The translations under genes and the position numbers were made by a program. From assembly GCA_965223435.1 (NCBI GenBank), contig CBDCWQ010000021.1, positions 1,116,001 through 1,180,000 of the forward strand: DNA of 64,000 bases, read 5' to 3'. The DNA comes from CBDCWQ01 sp965223435 (GTDB taxonomy: Bacteria > Myxococcota > Kuafuiibacteriia > Kuafuiibacteriales > Kuafuiibacteriaceae). This document shows positions 1-7,909 of the stretch, piece by piece. Position 1 is the first letter of the stretch. Each line of letters begins with the position of its first letter. The notes under the pieces were generated by a model. That model worked only from the letters and a program-made list of their open reading frames with translations, had not been told where the DNA came from and did not search any database.

Positions 1-2
1 GC

Positions 3-1955
3 GCTCCAAAACGTTTGGTGGTCCTGAGGCAGCTCGCCAAACGTTGGCATCGCTATCGTGTCCTTCGGGTGCTGACCATGGCTTTGACCCTGGGGGCCTT
101 GGTGCTGGTTCCCACCCTTGGCATCGCTCGTTTTGATGTCTTTGGTGCCGAACATCGGGCCTTGGGTAAACCTGCGGACGCTCTTCATGGTCTCATCGCA
201 GTCTTGGTTGCCATTTTTTTGTCGTACCTCGTGACCTTTCAAGTCAACTTGGTGGCGGGTCGCATGTTCTGTGGCTGGGGCTGTCCGATAGGGCAGCTCA
301 ATCGTCTGAGCGACGCCTTCGATTCTGCTCGAAAGAGAAAAGAAAAACTCCTTTGGGGTGCGACCTTTGTTCTTTTTGCGGTCGCTCTATCCGTTTCGCT
401 GCTCTTGTGGTGGATGCCTGTCCACGCCTTTTGGACCCCCCCGGGTGGCTGGCTTGCGGTGGGTACGCTCGGTCTTGCAACGGCGGGTGCGCTTGCTTTC
501 GGGAAGGGTGTGGGTTGGACCTTTTGTCGAAAGGCGTGCCCGATCGGGCTCTATTACTCGGTGGTCCAGCAAAAGCGACCTTTAGGGATTCTCTACGAAG
601 AGGACGCCTGCCTGGACGAGGGCGTCTGCCAGACCGCCTGCCCGGTCGATCTTGATCCGCGCAACCTACCCGGCCTCAAGAACGGTATCGGTGGTCTGGC
701 CATCGACGGTTTGACCGCACACAGCCACTGTCTTCGATGCGGCGCTTGCGTAGAGGCCTGCGAACTGGTCACCACCAAGCTGGAGCGTCCGGCACTGCTC
801 TTCGGACGCACCGAAGGTCGATTGAGCGCTGGTGCAAACCCAGGGACAATGGGGTCATCCTCAGAGCTGGTTCCGATGCCCCGTGTCCAACATCCGCCAC
901 GCGCCGAAGGTCCAGGTCCAGGTCCAGGTCCAGGTGTGGAGAGGCCTGCCTTGCCGGCCCAGGCTGCTTCTGGAACACGGCCCAGCAGAGAAAAAGGAGG
1001 GTGGGCGCGGTTTTTTCGAACGGCGGATCACGGGATTTGGGGCTCAGGTCTTTCTCCATTTCTCGTTCTCCTGAGTTCGTTTGGGTCCGTGACCGTCTTT
1101 TTGCTGTTTGACGGTTGGCTGGGGGCTCGGGCGACCGGTGAGTCTCATGTCGCTCGCTTTGTGGCGGCGGCGGTGAGCGCTTCGTTCTTGGTCTTCATCA
1201 CGCTCCTCGTCACCAAACGTTTGACCGTTTCGCGGTGGGTTGTGGCCCTCGGGATGGTTTTGGCCGCGGTGTTTGCCCTGGTGGTGCCGTTGTTTGTGGT
1301 TTTGTCGCCGGGTTCCGCGTCTCAATACCAACCGGCTCGGCCCTGGGAGGTGAAAAAGAGCGAGTCGGCTCCGAAGCCTCGGCGTCGTCGTTACCGTTCG
1401 GCTACAGGCCCGTTCCCATTCGGCACGGTGCAAGGAAGGGTCACCCATAAAGGTCAGGGGGTGCCGGGCGCTTGGGTCTACCTTGAAACGCCCCCGCCGG
1501 GTCGACGCCTGGGGCCTTCAATGAAGCTCGAATTGGTGATGCGCGCCACTGGTTTTTCGTCCCCATTGTACGTCGCCCGCCAGGGCAGCGTGTTCCGGAT
1601 TCGTAACGACGATGACACCTTGCATACGTTGGAGTTTCGCTTTGGTAACCGTGTGGTGCGCAACGTTCCCCTGCCTCCGAGTCAAGGGCCGCGAAAAGTG
1701 CCATGGCCTGCACCTCGTCTTTACGATCTCGGATGTGCATCTCATCCGTCAGAACGGGCGCGGCTTTTGGTGCTCGACCACCCTTACAGCGTTCAAACCG
1801 ATCTGGACGGTGCCTTTAAGTTGACTCATGTGCCCGTTGGCGTCATGCACGCAGCGGCCGTATCAGGCGACTTGGGAACAGAAACGCAACAGATCGATGT
1901 ATTGTCCGAGCAGTCTGTTAACGTGGGGTTTGTGCTCGAATCCCACGCCCCATAA
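3..1955 (+). CDS. ccoG: CcoG/FixG-like 4Fe-4S membrane protein fused to a cupredoxin-like domain (5' end probably outside window)
   Basis: CcoG-type proteins are membrane ferredoxins that reduce copper during cbb3 oxidase assembly; the cco genes directly downstream fit this. The frame is open to the window edge, so the TTG at 15 may not be the true start. Counting from that TTG, there are helices at about residues 15-37, 58-78, 112-132 and 145-165, membrane Cys pairs FCGWGCP and FCRKACP, and a ferredoxin part with CLDEGVCQTACP and CLRCGACVEAC. A Pro/Gly-rich linker, coded by four GGTCCA units at 909-932, precedes two more helices. The last 190 residues (about 455-646) form an extra periplasmic domain resembling the plastocyanin-like/carboxypeptidase-regulatory type: N-D-D-D-T-L-H (H537) and C574-x-x-H577, possible copper ligands, then a DGAFKLTHVPVG motif. 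CcoG proteins normally carry a different C-terminal Ig-like domain. CcoG family assignment is firm; copper binding by the C-terminus is inference. Confidence 0.85.
   Translation, partial: APKRLVVLRQLAKRWHRYRVLRVLTMALTLGALVLVPTLGIARFDVFGAEHRALGKPADALHGLIAVLVAIFLSYLVTFQVNLVAGRMFCGWGCPIGQLNRLSDAFDSARKRKEKLLWGATFVLFAVALSVSLLLWWMPVHAFWTPPGGWLAVGTLGLATAGALAFGKGVGWTFCRKACPIGLYYSVVQQKRPLGILYEEDACLDEGVCQTACPVDLDPRNLPGLKNGIGGLAIDGLTAHSHCLRCGACVEACELVTTKLERPALLFGRTEGRLSAGANPGTMGSSSELVPMPRVQHPPRAEGPGPGPGPGVERPALPAQAASGTRPSREKGGWARFFRTADHGIWGSGLSPFLVLLSSFGSVTVFLLFDGWLGARATGESHVARFVAAAVSASFLVFITLLVTKRLTVSRWVVALGMVLAAVFALVVPLFVVLSPGSASQYQPARPWEVKKSESAPKPRRRRYRSATGPFPFGTVQGRVTHKGQGVPGAWVYLETPPPGRRLGPSMKLELVMRATGFSSPLYVARQGSVFRIRNDDDTLHTLEFRFGNRVVRNVPLPPSQGPRKVPWPAPRLYDLGCASHPSERARLLVLDHPYSVQTDLDGAFKLTHVPVGVMHAAAVSGDLGTETQQIDVLSEQSVNVGFVLESHAP
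909..935 (+). repeat. GGTCCA hexamer tandem repeat inside the CcoG-like gene
   Basis: Four perfect GGTCCA units plus a partial fifth code for alternating Gly-Pro between the ferredoxin part and the following membrane segment. Because the unit is 6 bp, copy-number changes would keep the frame and only lengthen or shorten the linker. Confidence 0.8.
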
Positions 1956-1978
1956 AAGGACGACTCCCCGAGGGTCAC

Positions 1979-2087
1979 GGGTGGGCCGAATTGGCTTCGG
2001 AACGGGCCCCGTAAGGTCGAGTGGGCGGTGACTGAGGCTATGCACGTCGGCAGTTGACGCGGTTGCGATCGAAGTGAATCAAGGGAC
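1979..2087 (+). repeat. Dispersed hairpin-bearing repeat, copy 1
   Basis: This intergenic stretch matches 5689-5798 almost base for base in its first 57 bp (GGGTGGGC, CTTCGG, CGGGCCCC, GGGCGGTGACTGA in the same order) and again at its end (CGAAGTGA then CAAGGGAC). Its core contains CCGAA-5 nt-TTCGG, a perfect short stem. A third, shorter copy lies inverted at 31981-32030. It fills the gap between the CcoG-like gene and the cytochrome c gene and leaves the cytochrome ribosome-binding site intact. Confidence 0.75.
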
Positions 2088-2114
2088 GAATTTCTGGTTA
2101 CAGGAGTTAAGCGC

Positions 2115-2996
2115 ATGAAAACCTCGATGCTGTGTGTGTGGTCTTTGAGCCTGCTTTTTGCTGGATGCAAACCGCAGGATTGGGGCCCCGAAAAGTTGGG
2201 CCAAGGGAAGAGCTCCAGGCACCTCGAAACTTTGAAGCGTGGGCGGGACGTATACGCGAGCTACTGTGCGGGCTGCCACGGTGAACAAGGCGACGGAAAC
2301 GGCAAAGCAGCGCGCTTTTTGGACCCCAAGCCTCGAGATTTTCGCACCGGACGTCTCAAGTTTGCCGCCGTCGAGGCCGGGCAGTCTCCGAGAGACGAGG
2401 ACTATCTTCGGATCATCGACAAGGGGCTTTCGGGGACAGCGATGCCTCAATTTAATCTTCTTTCGCTTGAAGACAAACGGGCGGTGGTGGCGTTCATCAA
2501 GAGCTTTTACAGCGACTGGGACGAAGACCCACCTGGCGCCGGCGTGACTGCGGGCCAGGACCCATGGGTGGGCGAAGAGGCCGATGCGCTTGTGGCCGGT
2601 CGTGATGCCTACCACGGTATTGCGAAGTGCTGGTCATGCCATCCGGCTTACGAGACCCGGAAGGTGATCCGCGCGATTCACGAAGAAAACGAACTGCCGC
2701 TTCCGGGGCTGCGTCCGAACCTTTATGCCTCCGAAACCAAGGACAGCCAGTGGGGTGTCCCCATTCGAGCGCCCGATTTTCTGAGGGATCGCATCAAGAC
2801 GGGCTTTGAGGTGACGGACATCGCTCGGGTTATCGCCGCGGGTGTGGGGGGAACGGCCATGCCCACCTGGGCGGGCAGCCTCGAGGAAGAACAGCTTTGG
2901 GGCTTGGCCTACTACATCAACAGTTTGGCGCTGATGCGCGGCACTCCAAAAGGTTTTGAACTGAAAAAGAAACTTCTCCAAGCGCCGGCTCTTTGA
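2115..2996 (+). CDS. Dihaem cytochrome c lipoprotein, candidate CcoP-like electron donor
   Basis: A 293-residue exported cytochrome. The N-terminus is a lipoprotein signal with lipobox LFAGC (Cys18), so the protein should be anchored by lipid. Two class I haem sites are visible: C-A-G-C-H near residue 55 and C-W-S-C-H near residue 175, each followed by a cytochrome c fold with a likely Met ligand (GTAMPQF and GTAMPTW). The start is supported by AGGAG nine bases upstream. The gene sits 15 bp before ccoN and no ccoP follows ccoO, so this protein may be the dihaem subunit that normally is CcoP. That role is inference; a free electron shuttle to the oxidase is the alternative. Confidence 0.85.
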   Translation: MKTSMLCVWSLSLLFAGCKPQDWGPEKLGQGKSSRHLETLKRGRDVYASYCAGCHGEQGDGNGKAARFLDPKPRDFRTGRLKFAAVEAGQSPRDEDYLRIIDKGLSGTAMPQFNLLSLEDKRAVVAFIKSFYSDWDEDPPGAGVTAGQDPWVGEEADALVAGRDAYHGIAKCWSCHPAYETRKVIRAIHEENELPLPGLRPNLYASETKDSQWGVPIRAPDFLRDRIKTGFEVTDIARVIAAGVGGTAMPTWAGSLEEEQLWGLAYYINSLALMRGTPKGFELKKKLLQAPAL

Positions 2997-3011
2997 TCAC
3001 AGGAGGTAACG

Positions 3012-4421
3012 ATGCAAGCGCAAGCAGTCTTGAAAGGACCAGAACTGGTCAATCGTTCGGCGATCAAGGCCCACATGGCGGTGGGTTATGTGTTCTTCTT
3101 GGTCGCTCTTTTTGCCGGCCTTCTGTACGCTTTGCAGCTGACCCGGCTCTATCCTTTTCCCGGAATCGAGGTTTTGTCTCCCGGCCGAATTCGCATGCTC
3201 CACACCAATGCCGTTGCCTTTGGTTTCTTGCTGAACCTGTTTATGGCGGTCCTTTATTGGGTGATACCGAGGTTGACGGGGCATCGTGTTCTTTCCGTCA
3301 AGTTGACGTGGCTTATTTTTTTCGCGTGGCAGGCGATTGTTCTGGCTGCGGCTTTGGGCATCTTGACCGGTCATGCTCAGGCCATCGAATGGGGTGAGAC
3401 ACCTACGTGGGCGGACCATGCCGTGGTCGTTGGGGTCGCTCTGTTGATCGTGAATGTGGCGACCCCTTTGTTCAAGACTCGAGGCCGAAGGCTCTACGTG
3501 TCGCTTTGGTATCTGAGTGCGATGCTGATTTGGACGCCCCTCGTCTATATTATGGGCAACTACCTTCCACAGTATTTCGTTCCGGGCGCGGGTGGCGCGG
3601 CGGTGACCGGGCTTTATATTCACGACCTGGTGGGGCTCTCGGTGACGCCTCTCGGATGGGGCATGATGTACTATTTTGTTCCCGTCCTTCTGCAGAAGCC
3701 CATTTGGAGCCATACCCTATCGATTTTGGGGTTTTGGGGTCTGGCGTTTTTCTACCCTCTCAATGGCGTGCATCACTTTTTCTTCAGCCCGATTCCCATG
3801 TACGCTCAGTACGGCGCCGTCGTTTCGACCATAGCGGTCGAGCTCGTGGTGTTCACGGTGATCGTCAATTTCTTCCTGACCCTTCGGGGAAGGGGGGATC
3901 TGTTGCGTACCAACTTATCGGTGCGCTGGTTTTTTGTCGGCATGGTGTTTTATTTCGTGACCTGCTTTCAGTGTGCTTTTCACACCACGCTTTCGTTTCA
4001 GAAGATCATCCACTTTACGGATTGGGTTGTGGGGCACGCGCATCTGGTGATGTTTGGCGTCTTCGGTTTTTGGCTTATCGGAGGTGTCACCTACATGTGG
4101 CCGCGCGTGGTGGGTCGGGACTGGTGGAGCCACAGGCTCAACGCTTGGAATTTTTGGCTGGCGTCTATCGGCCTGGTTTTCATGTTTCTCGATCTGACCG
4201 GAGCTGGGCTCGTCCAGGGCTATCTTTGGAAGGGGCTCGCCCAATGGGAAGAGTCCATCGTGTCTTCGATGCCTTTTTGGCATGGTCGAACCATTGCGGG
4301 GACCATGATCATTGTCGGGCAATTGCTGCAGGCCTTCAACATGTGGATGACCGCCAGGGTGCCCGTTTCGAATCCGGTACCGAGTCCGGTGTCTGGCGGC
4401 GTAAGCCCCGCCGTCGGTTAG
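3012..4421 (+). CDS. ccoN: cbb3-type cytochrome c oxidase subunit I
   Basis: Catalytic haem-copper subunit that reduces oxygen to water at the b3-CuB centre in the inner membrane. The 469-residue length and about 12 hydrophobic segments fit CcoN. Visible ligand positions include the haem b His in MLHTNAVAFG, the CuB His in YIHDLVGL, the His-His pair in LNGVHHFFFSP, the conserved Tyr in FFYPLNG just before it (cross-linked Tyr of C-type oxidases), and the two His of IHFTDWVVGHAHLV. A strong AGGAGGT lies four bases before the ATG. It is followed 9 bp later by ccoO, the standard order. Confidence 0.97.
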   Translation: MQAQAVLKGPELVNRSAIKAHMAVGYVFFLVALFAGLLYALQLTRLYPFPGIEVLSPGRIRMLHTNAVAFGFLLNLFMAVLYWVIPRLTGHRVLSVKLTWLIFFAWQAIVLAAALGILTGHAQAIEWGETPTWADHAVVVGVALLIVNVATPLFKTRGRRLYVSLWYLSAMLIWTPLVYIMGNYLPQYFVPGAGGAAVTGLYIHDLVGLSVTPLGWGMMYYFVPVLLQKPIWSHTLSILGFWGLAFFYPLNGVHHFFFSPIPMYAQYGAVVSTIAVELVVFTVIVNFFLTLRGRGDLLRTNLSVRWFFVGMVFYFVTCFQCAFHTTLSFQKIIHFTDWVVGHAHLVMFGVFGFWLIGGVTYMWPRVVGRDWWSHRLNAWNFWLASIGLVFMFLDLTGAGLVQGYLWKGLAQWEESIVSSMPFWHGRTIAGTMIIVGQLLQAFNMWMTARVPVSNPVPSPVSGGVSPAVG

Positions 4422-4430
4422 GAGTTCATC

Positions 4431-5078
4431 GTGGAAAGACTTGGAACCATTATGTTGCTTGCCGGCCTTGGCTGCTTTGCCCTGGCAGGGTTGCTTGCCG
4501 GCTATCTTCCGGTTGCGCACCTTTCCAAGGTCGAGTTCAAGACCTTAGATCAGGTCGCTCCTTTTCCGTCTCTCGATTTTCAGGACCTCGCGCGCCGCTA
4601 TCCCGAACAATTCAAGAAGTACTATGGCGAACCCACAAAAGAGAAATTCCACGAGGCCCTGCGGCTCGGCCGAGATCGTTATATCAGTGAGGCTTGTTGG
4701 CACTGCCACTCGCAGTTTGTTCGCCCGGTATCGAACGAAGACTTGCGTTTTGGCAAAGTTTCTTGGGCTGAGGAGTATCGAAACGAGATGTTCTTGCCCC
4801 ATCTTTTTGGGACCCGGCGCGTGGGGCCCGATCTGATTCGGGAGTCTGGGCGCCACGGGAACGATTGGCACGTTGCACATTTTTACGATCCGACCTTGGT
4901 GGCACCAGAGTCGGTGATGCCTCGCTATTCGTGGTTCTTCGATGGTGACAAGCCCAACAAGGTCGGCATTGCGATGGTGACCTATATGCAGTGGTTAGGG
5001 AGTTGGGCGACACCGGAGGCCCTGGCCCGCGAGGCCAAGGAGCAGTCTTCGGCTCAAGAGGCCAAAGATGAAAGCTGA
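4431..5078 (+). CDS. ccoO: cbb3-type cytochrome c oxidase subunit II (monohaem)
   Basis: Membrane-anchored monohaem cytochrome c subunit that passes electrons to CcoN. One N-terminal helix (about residues 5-25) is followed by the haem motif C-W-H-C-H and the family signature SQFVRPVSNEDLRFG. Further conserved stretches are RRVGPDLIRESGRHGNDWH and the possible Met ligand in ESVMPRYSW. It starts at a GTG with GGAG upstream, 9 bp after ccoN, and its 3' end overlaps the next start by 11 bp, showing translational coupling. The C-terminal 20 residues are Ala/Glu-rich. Confidence 0.96.
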   Translation: MERLGTIMLLAGLGCFALAGLLAGYLPVAHLSKVEFKTLDQVAPFPSLDFQDLARRYPEQFKKYYGEPTKEKFHEALRLGRDRYISEACWHCHSQFVRPVSNEDLRFGKVSWAEEYRNEMFLPHLFGTRRVGPDLIRESGRHGNDWHVAHFYDPTLVAPESVMPRYSWFFDGDKPNKVGIAMVTYMQWLGSWATPEALAREAKEQSSAQEAKDES

Positions 5079-5400
5079 ACGGGGTCGGTTTCGTCGCGCC
5101 TTGACCGCGACGCATCCTTACGATCGTCCGGCTCGCCTGGTGATCATTTGGTCTATGGCCATCGGCCTGGTTCTGGCTGGGGCTGCTTTTGCCTACAAAG
5201 TGGCCGAGTTCATTTTTACGATGTCCAGCGAGGATATCCGCGGAGCCTTCGATGTACCGATCATTGTATATTTTGCGGTGGCCGGTGGTTGGCTCAGTCT
5301 ATTGCTTTGGTGTTTCATGACGGGGAAGTTCAAAGAAATGGAACAAGCCAAGTACGACATGCTTGCGCAAGAGGAAGAATATGAACGCCAAGGAATCTGA
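5068..5400 (+). CDS. CcoS-like cbb3 assembly protein with an extra N-terminal helix
   Basis: A 110-residue protein with two membrane segments (about 24-48 and 64-83). The second, with its tail W-C-F-M-T-G-K-F-K-E-M-E and Y-D-M-L, resembles CcoS, normally a roughly 50-residue protein with W-x5-G-x-F-x-x-x-E then a short acidic tail, needed for cofactor insertion into cbb3 oxidase. The first 60 residues, including helix one, are not part of CcoS. The start overlaps the end of ccoO and the stop overlaps the start of the next gene. The CcoS resemblance is from motif reading only; it could be an unrelated structural subunit. Confidence 0.6.
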   Translation: MKAERGRFRRALTATHPYDRPARLVIIWSMAIGLVLAGAAFAYKVAEFIFTMSSEDIRGAFDVPIIVYFAVAGGWLSLLLWCFMTGKFKEMEQAKYDMLAQEEEYERQGI

Positions 5401-5593
5401 AGCCCCTCAGCGTGATGACAATCAGCCGGAGCCCGTGCCTCCTTTTGTGGAGGGGAACCATGAAACCTTGATGACCTACGACAAGGGGGGTGTTCCTCTT
5501 TACGTGGCCGTTATCTGGGTTGCGTTTTTGGCTGCTTATGTCCTCTACATGATTGTTTACGGTTTGCCCGACTTTGCCGCATGGAGCGAGTAG
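5381..5593 (+). CDS. Small single-helix protein of the cbb3 operon (CcoQ or CcoP-anchor like)
   Basis: A 70-residue protein, with GAGGAAGA just upstream of the ATG at 5381; an in-frame start 18 bp earlier lacks such a site. It has a hydrophilic acidic N-terminus, then G-V-P-L-Y followed by one helix (about residues 42-64) ending in VYGLPDF. Helix, position in the operon and the Pro-before-helix layout recall the N-terminal membrane anchor of CcoP (Pro-rich then helix ending in LYP), but there is no haem site. It may anchor or stabilise the complex. Overlaps the previous gene by 20 bp. Confidence 0.65.
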   Translation: MNAKESEAPQRDDNQPEPVPPFVEGNHETLMTYDKGGVPLYVAVIWVAFLAAYVLYMIVYGLPDFAAWSE

Positions 5594-5688
5594 CCTGTTT
5601 TCGTGGTGGTGAGCCAAGTGATCGTTCCTCGGCTCTCTTGTGTCCCATGCGGATGGGCTACCCGAATAGCGTGTGAGCCGAGGTCCCC

Positions 5689-5798
5689 GGGTGGGCTGAA
5701 TTTACTTCGGACCGGGCCCCCTAAGGCCGAATGGGCGGTGACTGAAACCACGCGCACAGGCAGCCGAAAACGTGGAGGAGCGAAGTGAGCCAAGGGAC
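5689..5798 (+). repeat. Dispersed hairpin-bearing repeat, copy 2
   Basis: Second copy of the repeat seen at 1979-2087, same orientation. The core stem is CTGAA-5 nt-TTCGG, in which one C-G pair of copy 1 becomes a T-G pair, so pairing is kept. Its distal end (GCGAAGTGAGCCAAGGGAC) contains the GTG start and first codons of the copper ATPase gene, and a GGAGGAG ribosome-binding site lies within the element. Confidence 0.75.
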
Positions 5799-7854
5799 TG
5801 CTCGCGGTGGTTGCGTCCATTGTGGGTTACCGGCCCGTCAAGGGACCCGTTACTGCTGCTACGGTTGTGAGTTGGCGGCCCAGATTCTTTGTGAGGCCGA
5901 GGCGGACCATGCGCCTTTGAAGAACACCCTCACTTTTTCGTTGCTGCTCACCATGTCGGTGATGATGCTTTCACTTTTTTTGTACGCGGGAGATTTGTAT
6001 GAGGGCGCCGAAGAGGGCGGCCTTCTTTGGCTTCGGGCCTTCTATCGTTTTTTCTCGTGGTTTTTGGCCACTCCGGTGATGGTTCTCGCTGGCCTGCCTT
6101 TGACCAAACGCGCATTCACGGATTTAGGGCGGGGGCACCTGTCGATGTCTTTGTTGATCGCCTTTGGCGCATGGGCCGCCTACGGTTTATCGGTGTATGC
6201 GCTTGTTGACGGTCGGGCGGCGATTTACTTCGATAGTGCCACGGCGGCCGTGGTGTTGGCCACTTTGGGGCGCTACTTGGAGGCCACGGCCCGTTCCAAA
6301 GCCAGCGGTCTTTTGGGGTCTTCGGTGGATTCCAATCCGAAATCGGTTTTGGCCCACGACGAACAGGGTCGCGACCTGGGAATGCTTTCGCCGGTTGAGC
6401 TTGAACCCGGGATGCGCATTCGGGTGCCCGCGGAGGCGGTGGTTCCGGTCGATATGTGTTTACAAAGTACCGGGGCCTTCAATTTGGCCGTGCTGAGTGG
6501 CGAATCTCAGCCGGTGACCCTTGGTCCTGGTGACGCTGTCAGTGCGGGCGCCGTTCCGGTTTCGGTTGCGGCCGAGGGGGTGGTACTGCGTAGGGCGAAG
6601 GACTCGGCGCTTGAGCGTCTTGGCGAGTTGGCCCGGGGCCTGCTCGAACAGCCTTCAAAGCTTTTTCGGACCGCCGATCGTTTTGCATCGTGGTTGACAC
6701 CGGTTGTGGGGTGCGTGGCCGGGGCGAGCCTTCTATACGGGTGGGCGACCTTTGGTCTGGAGGACGGTGTGGTTCGGGCGCTCTCGGTGGCGCTGGTTGC
6801 CTGCCCTTGTGCTTACGCCATTGCTGCGCCGCTCGTTCACTGGATCGCCATGCGTCGTGCGCTTTTCGCGGGGGTGGTGGTGAGACGGAGTCACGTCTTT
6901 GAGAAGCTGGCGGCTTTGGACACGGTTGCGTTTGACAAGACCGGCACCCTGACCTACCCGCACCTTGAGGTTTACCACTTGGAGCTTGTGGGTCCTTCGT
7001 CTCGCCAACAGGTCCTTTCTTGGGTGCACGCGCTTGAGCAAGAGAGCTGCCACCCGGTGGGCCAAGCGTTATTGCGATATGCCACTCATGTGAGACCTGC
7101 CCTTCTTGAGGGTGAATGTTCGGTGGTGCCGGGATGGGGGGTCACCGGGAAAGATATGGAGGGCCACACCCTATCGCTTGGCAAGGACGCATCTATTGGC
7201 GGAAGCGGTGTGGTTTTCTGTCGCGATGGAGCGTGCCTTGCTCGATTTTCCTTGCGAGAGCAAATTCGCAAGGAAGCCTACAAGGCGATCTCTGCCCTCA
7301 AACAGCAGGGGATTGATGTCCTGATCTTGAGCGGGGATGCGGAGCGCCCGGCTCGGCTTGTCTCTGAGGCCCTCGGCGTGCGCTTGCAGGCAAACTCAGG
7401 GGCAGAAGACAAACTCCGGCACCTCTTTTCGCTCGGATCTCGCGCAGCGATGGTTGGAGACGGTCTGAACGACGTGCCCTCGCTGGCTGGGGGGATCACG
7501 GGTTTCGCCATGGGCGAAGGCGCGGGTCTTGCCCGGGGCGTCGCCGACATCGTACTCCAAAAGAATGATTTGGGGCTGGTGCCGTGGACGATTCGTTTTG
7601 CGCGTATCGTGCAATCGAGATTGCGATATCTTCTGGCGGCTTCTACGCTCTACAACATCGTATTTTTGGCGATGGCCGCCGGTGGTTATCTGAAGCCGGC
7701 CTGGGCTGGTCTCAGCATGATGTTTTCGTCGCTGCTCACCCTTCTTGCCTCGGAGAGTCTGGTGATGGCCAAGGGGCCGACCGAACCTCCGGCAAGGGGT
7801 GCTCGCCCCCCATCCGGGGCTCGGTTGATCTCGCAGCTGGAGCATATCCCGTGA
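5785..7854 (+). CDS. ccoI: CcoI/FixI copper-translocating P1B-type ATPase
   Basis: Exports Cu(I) across the inner membrane to supply the cbb3 oxidase. The 689-residue protein begins with the FixI-type metal site C10-x-x-C13 and FixI-like YCCYGC (C24, C25, C28) instead of a full HMA domain. Then come paired helices, the actuator motif (LSGESQPV), the transport motif A-C-P-C-A-Y-A in membrane helix 6, the phosphorylation motif D-K-T-G-T-L-T, the His-Pro of S-C-H-P-V-G and the hinge G-D-G-L-N-D-V-P. The GTG start has GGAGGAG upstream; both lie inside a dispersed repeat. The last 25 residues are a Pro/Arg-rich tail. Confidence 0.95.
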   Translation: MSQGTARGGCVHCGLPARQGTRYCCYGCELAAQILCEAEADHAPLKNTLTFSLLLTMSVMMLSLFLYAGDLYEGAEEGGLLWLRAFYRFFSWFLATPVMVLAGLPLTKRAFTDLGRGHLSMSLLIAFGAWAAYGLSVYALVDGRAAIYFDSATAAVVLATLGRYLEATARSKASGLLGSSVDSNPKSVLAHDEQGRDLGMLSPVELEPGMRIRVPAEAVVPVDMCLQSTGAFNLAVLSGESQPVTLGPGDAVSAGAVPVSVAAEGVVLRRAKDSALERLGELARGLLEQPSKLFRTADRFASWLTPVVGCVAGASLLYGWATFGLEDGVVRALSVALVACPCAYAIAAPLVHWIAMRRALFAGVVVRRSHVFEKLAALDTVAFDKTGTLTYPHLEVYHLELVGPSSRQQVLSWVHALEQESCHPVGQALLRYATHVRPALLEGECSVVPGWGVTGKDMEGHTLSLGKDASIGGSGVVFCRDGACLARFSLREQIRKEAYKAISALKQQGIDVLILSGDAERPARLVSEALGVRLQANSGAEDKLRHLFSLGSRAAMVGDGLNDVPSLAGGITGFAMGEGAGLARGVADIVLQKNDLGLVPWTIRFARIVQSRLRYLLAASTLYNIVFLAMAAGGYLKPAWAGLSMMFSSLLTLLASESLVMAKGPTEPPARGARPPSGARLISQLEHIP

Positions 7855-7909
7855 TCCCGATTCGGTTCGGTCTTGGCGCGGGACCTTTTTTGCGTCAGGG
7901 GAACTGGTC

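Noticed and set aside
2060..2090. Possible FNR/ANR box before the cytochrome gene
   Set aside because: Only one half-site-like AATCAA is present; the TTGAT arm is absent at the right spacing.
3407..4690. Plus-strand open frame of 427 codons in ccoN/ccoO
   Set aside because: It reads conserved oxidase genes in the wrong frame.
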